From positions 1-15,048 of the forward strand of contig JBOGED010000088.1 in the NCBI GenBank assembly GCA_050743625.1: a stretch of DNA of 15,048 nucleotides, given 5' to 3'. This document shows positions 13,099 through 15,048 of the stretch, one piece after another. A program made the translations under genes and the position numbers. Source of the stretch: JBOGED01 sp050743625. GTDB taxonomy: Bacteria; Actinomycetota; Nitriliruptoria; Euzebyales; Egibacteraceae. Positions within the stretch are counted from its first letter, which is position 1. Each line of letters opens with the position of its first letter. The notes beneath the pieces are model-generated. The model did no database searches. It saw only the letters and a program-made list of their open reading frames with translations, and was not told the DNA's origin.

Positions 13099-14073
13099 AT
13101 GGCCAGGGTCTTATGCGCGCAGGTCCAGCTCTCCATCGTCGTCCCCGTCTTCGACGAGGTCGAATGCCTGCCTGCGTTCCATGCCGAGCTGGTCGACGCG
13201 GTACGGGACCTCGGCCGGACGGTCGAGATCCTCTACGTCGACGACGGATCGACGGATGGGTCGACCGTGCTGCTCCAGAAGTTCCATCTGGAGGCGCCTG
13301 AGCTCGTCCGCGTCGTCGTGCTGCGGCGCAACTTCCGCAAGTCCGGTGCGCTGGCGGCGGGGTTCGCGAGGGCGAGGGGCTCGTTGGTGTGCATGATCGA
13401 CGCGGACGGGCAGGACGTGCCCGCCGAGATCTGGAGGCTGCTCATGCTGGTCGAGGCCGACGGGTACGACCTGGTCGGTGGGTGGCGGAGCACCCGCGCT
13501 GACCGCCCCGCCAAGCGCTGGACGTCCCGCTGGTACAACGCCGCCACGCGGACCTTGACCGGCTTGGACCTCCACGACTTCAACACCGGCCTCAAGCTCA
13601 TGCGCCGCGAGGTCGCCGACGAGCTCCCGCTCTATGGCGAGTTCCACCGCTTCTTGCCGGTCCTTGCCCACGACCTCGGGTTCAAGGTCGGCGAGGTCCC
13701 GGTCACCCACCGTCCCCGGTCGGCGGGCCGGTCGAAATACCTCTCGCTCATGCGGTTCCCCAAGACCCTGCTCGACCTGCTGACGGTCCTGCTCCTGACC
13801 CGCTTCGCCGACCGGCCGCTCTACCTGTTCGGCGGGCTGGGCGTCGCGCTGTCCGCCGCCGGCGTCGCCATGCTCGCCTACCTCTCCAGCCTCAAGCTGC
13901 TGACCGGGGCGGGCATCGGCTCCCGGCCGCTGCTGACACTGGGAGTGCTCTCGCTGCTCGTCGGCCTTCAGATGATCGGCATCGGCTTCATCGGCGACGT
14001 CCTGCGCCACACGACGGCCCGCGATCGCCAGCCCTACCGGATCCGCGAGGTGTTCGAGGCTCCTGGGGGATGA
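13099..14073 (+). CDS. Polyprenyl-phosphate glycosyltransferase (GT2, dolichol-phosphate mannosyltransferase/GtrB-like)
   Basis: Protein of 324 residues from ATG 13099. The GT2 catalytic domain (about 10-220) has LSIVVPVFDE, VDDGSTDGS (47-55), RRNFRKSGALAAGFARA, the metal-binding D101-A-D103-G-Q and the acceptor-side motif HRPRSAGRSKY (204-214). All are characteristic of enzymes that load a sugar from UDP or GDP onto undecaprenyl or decaprenyl phosphate. Two C-terminal membrane helices follow (about 241-264 and 275-300), as in GtrB-type proteins. It should act on the cytoplasmic membrane face and supply a lipid-linked sugar to a GT-C enzyme such as the one at 9045-10475. It is coupled to the downstream GT4 gene by an ATGA overlap. 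Glucose, mannose or another hexose are all possible. Confidence 0.93.
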   Translation: MARVLCAQVQLSIVVPVFDEVECLPAFHAELVDAVRDLGRTVEILYVDDGSTDGSTVLLQKFHLEAPELVRVVVLRRNFRKSGALAAGFARARGSLVCMIDADGQDVPAEIWRLLMLVEADGYDLVGGWRSTRADRPAKRWTSRWYNAATRTLTGLDLHDFNTGLKLMRREVADELPLYGEFHRFLPVLAHDLGFKVGEVPVTHRPRSAGRSKYLSLMRFPKTLLDLLTVLLLTRFADRPLYLFGGLGVALSAAGVAMLAYLSSLKLLTGAGIGSRPLLTLGVLSLLVGLQMIGIGFIGDVLRHTTARDRQPYRIREVFEAPGG

Positions 14074-15048
14074 AGGCGCTGGCGGTCACGCACGTCTTCC
14101 CGCGCTGGGACAGCGACCCATCCGCTCCGTTCCTGCTGACCTGGGCACAAGCGCTGGCCTCGGCGGGTGAAGCGGTCCGGGTGCTGGCGCCCTGGGACCC
14201 CGGCCTGCCGACCCGTGGAACCGTTAGCGGCGTCCCGGTCCGGTTCGTCCGGTACGGACCAGTACGGTTGGCCTACCAAGGCGAGATGCACCTGCTCGCC
14301 CGCCGCCCCGCGGGACCGCCCGCTGTGGCCGCGCTGCTCATGTGTCTTGCGCGCGCCGTGCGCGAGGAGGTGCGGCGGGACCGCCCCGACGTCCTGCACG
14401 CCCACTGGTGGCTGCCCGGCGCGCTGGCCGTGCGGCTGGCGTGCGTGGACGTGCCCGTAGTGGTCACGGTGCACGGCACCGACGTCGCCCTGCTGGACCA
14501 CCAGCCCCACCTCGCCACGCTGGCCCGCTGGGCCCTGGCGGGCGCCGATCGGGTCGAGGCCGTCTCGACCGACCTGGCCGAGCGGCTAGAGCGGGCAACA
14601 GGCCACGCGGCGGACGCGGTCAACCCCATGCCAGTACCCGGCGACCGGCTGTCACCGTTGCCCTTTACGGCAGGCAACGGCGCGCCTTGGCGCATCCTCG
14701 CCGTCGGGCGGCTCGTGCCGGAGAAGGGCTTCGCGGACCTCGTCGAGGCGGCCCGGCTCTTGGGCCCGGGCGTGGTCGTGGAGATCGTCGGTGACGGCCC
14801 CGAGCGACAGCGGCTCGCCGCCCTGGCGGCACGGCTCGGCGTGCGGTTGGACCTGCCCGGCCGCCGCACACCCGACGAGCTGCGCGACGCCTACGCCCGC
14901 GCCGGCGTCGTCGCCCAGCCCTCGCACCGCGAGGGGCTCGGGCTCGTCGCCGCGGAAGCGCTGTGCATGGGCCTGGCCGTCGTGGCCACAGACTCCGGCG
15001 GCGCCCGCGACCTCCTCGACGATCTCGTCCCCCCAGGCGACGTCCAGG
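14070..15048 (+). CDS. GT4-family glycosyltransferase, cut by the window end
   Basis: Open frame of 326 codons from ATG 14070, with no stop before the window edge. It overlaps the previous gene by ATGA. The GT-B architecture is clear. The N-terminal half has KALAVTHVFPRWDSDPSAPF, DVLHAHWWLPG (107-117) and VTVHGTDVA (132-140). The C-terminal half has ILAVGRLVPEKGFADLVEA, with the donor-phosphate residues R214 and K219, and IVGDGPE. The EX7E motif is E288 and E296 in SHREGLGLVAAEAL, followed by GLAVVATDSGG. These are retaining enzymes that use nucleotide-sugar donors in the cytoplasm (mannosyl-, glucosyl- or N-acetylglucosaminyl transferases). Most GT4 proteins run to about 360-400 residues, so probably 40-70 residues are missing. 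It is expressed with the polyprenyl-phosphate glycosyltransferase. Confidence 0.92.
   Translation, partial: MKALAVTHVFPRWDSDPSAPFLLTWAQALASAGEAVRVLAPWDPGLPTRGTVSGVPVRFVRYGPVRLAYQGEMHLLARRPAGPPAVAALLMCLARAVREEVRRDRPDVLHAHWWLPGALAVRLACVDVPVVVTVHGTDVALLDHQPHLATLARWALAGADRVEAVSTDLAERLERATGHAADAVNPMPVPGDRLSPLPFTAGNGAPWRILAVGRLVPEKGFADLVEAARLLGPGVVVEIVGDGPERQRLAALAARLGVRLDLPGRRTPDELRDAYARAGVVAQPSHREGLGLVAAEALCMGLAVVATDSGGARDLLDDLVPPGDVQ

Noticed and set aside
1..15048. tRNA, rRNA, riboswitch, insertion sequence, integrase, toxin-antitoxin or phage-defence genes.
   Set aside because: None could be supported; nearly all sequence is occupied by the listed genes and the gaps are too short.

Overview
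This is a dense, GC-rich bacterial window with no intergenic gap over about 90 bp. It contains no tRNA, rRNA, CRISPR array, insertion sequence or prophage gene. Strong G/C preference at third codon positions, GTG starts, ATGA/GTGA stop-start overlaps, several TANNNT -10 boxes exactly 6 nt before a start codon (leaderless-type promoters) and an ECF41-type sigma factor all point to an actinobacterium. The genus cannot be named from this sequence.

Left region (2-3355): a complete L-2-haloacid dehalogenase (minus strand) is divergent from a two-gene operon encoding an M16 zinc-peptidase pair. The first subunit carries the HxxEH...E zinc site. The second has lost it and is probably a structural or substrate-handling partner.

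Middle region (3370-8312, all minus strand): five tightly packed genes read right to left. A FAD-dependent oxidoreductase and an ECF41-type sigma factor with a SnoaL-like C-terminal domain overlap by ATGA. They are preceded by a sequence matching the ECF41 promoter as I remember it (TGTCACA-N16-CGTC), so the pair looks autoregulated. Then come a TetR-family regulator with its own leaderless promoter and a palindromic operator candidate, a secreted type-B carboxylesterase lipoprotein, and a split-barrel flavin/F420-type protein that overlaps the esterase by GTGA.

Right region (8380-15048): a small lipoprotein with a second, C-terminal membrane anchor converges on a glycan-assembly block. The block has a multi-membrane GT-C-like glycosyltransferase, a GT2-GT4 fusion glycosyltransferase (both minus strand), and, divergent from them, a polyprenyl-phosphate glycosyltransferase (GT2 with two membrane helices) coupled to a GT4 glycosyltransferase that runs off the window end. 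A reasonable reading is that the GT2 enzyme makes a lipid-linked sugar on the cytoplasmic face, the GT4 and GT2-GT4 enzymes extend a glycan from nucleotide sugars, and the GT-C enzyme uses the lipid-linked donor on the outer face. The product is unknown.

Features not explained by coding function are: a 40-nt palindrome inside the 3' end of the GT-C gene, two related 31-nt dyad repeats 62 bp apart around that gene's start, a 12-bp in-frame triple repeat in the oxidoreductase, and the promoter architecture described above. I see no clearly new multi-gene system. The most testable signals are the ECF41 promoter/operon and the paired dyad repeats.
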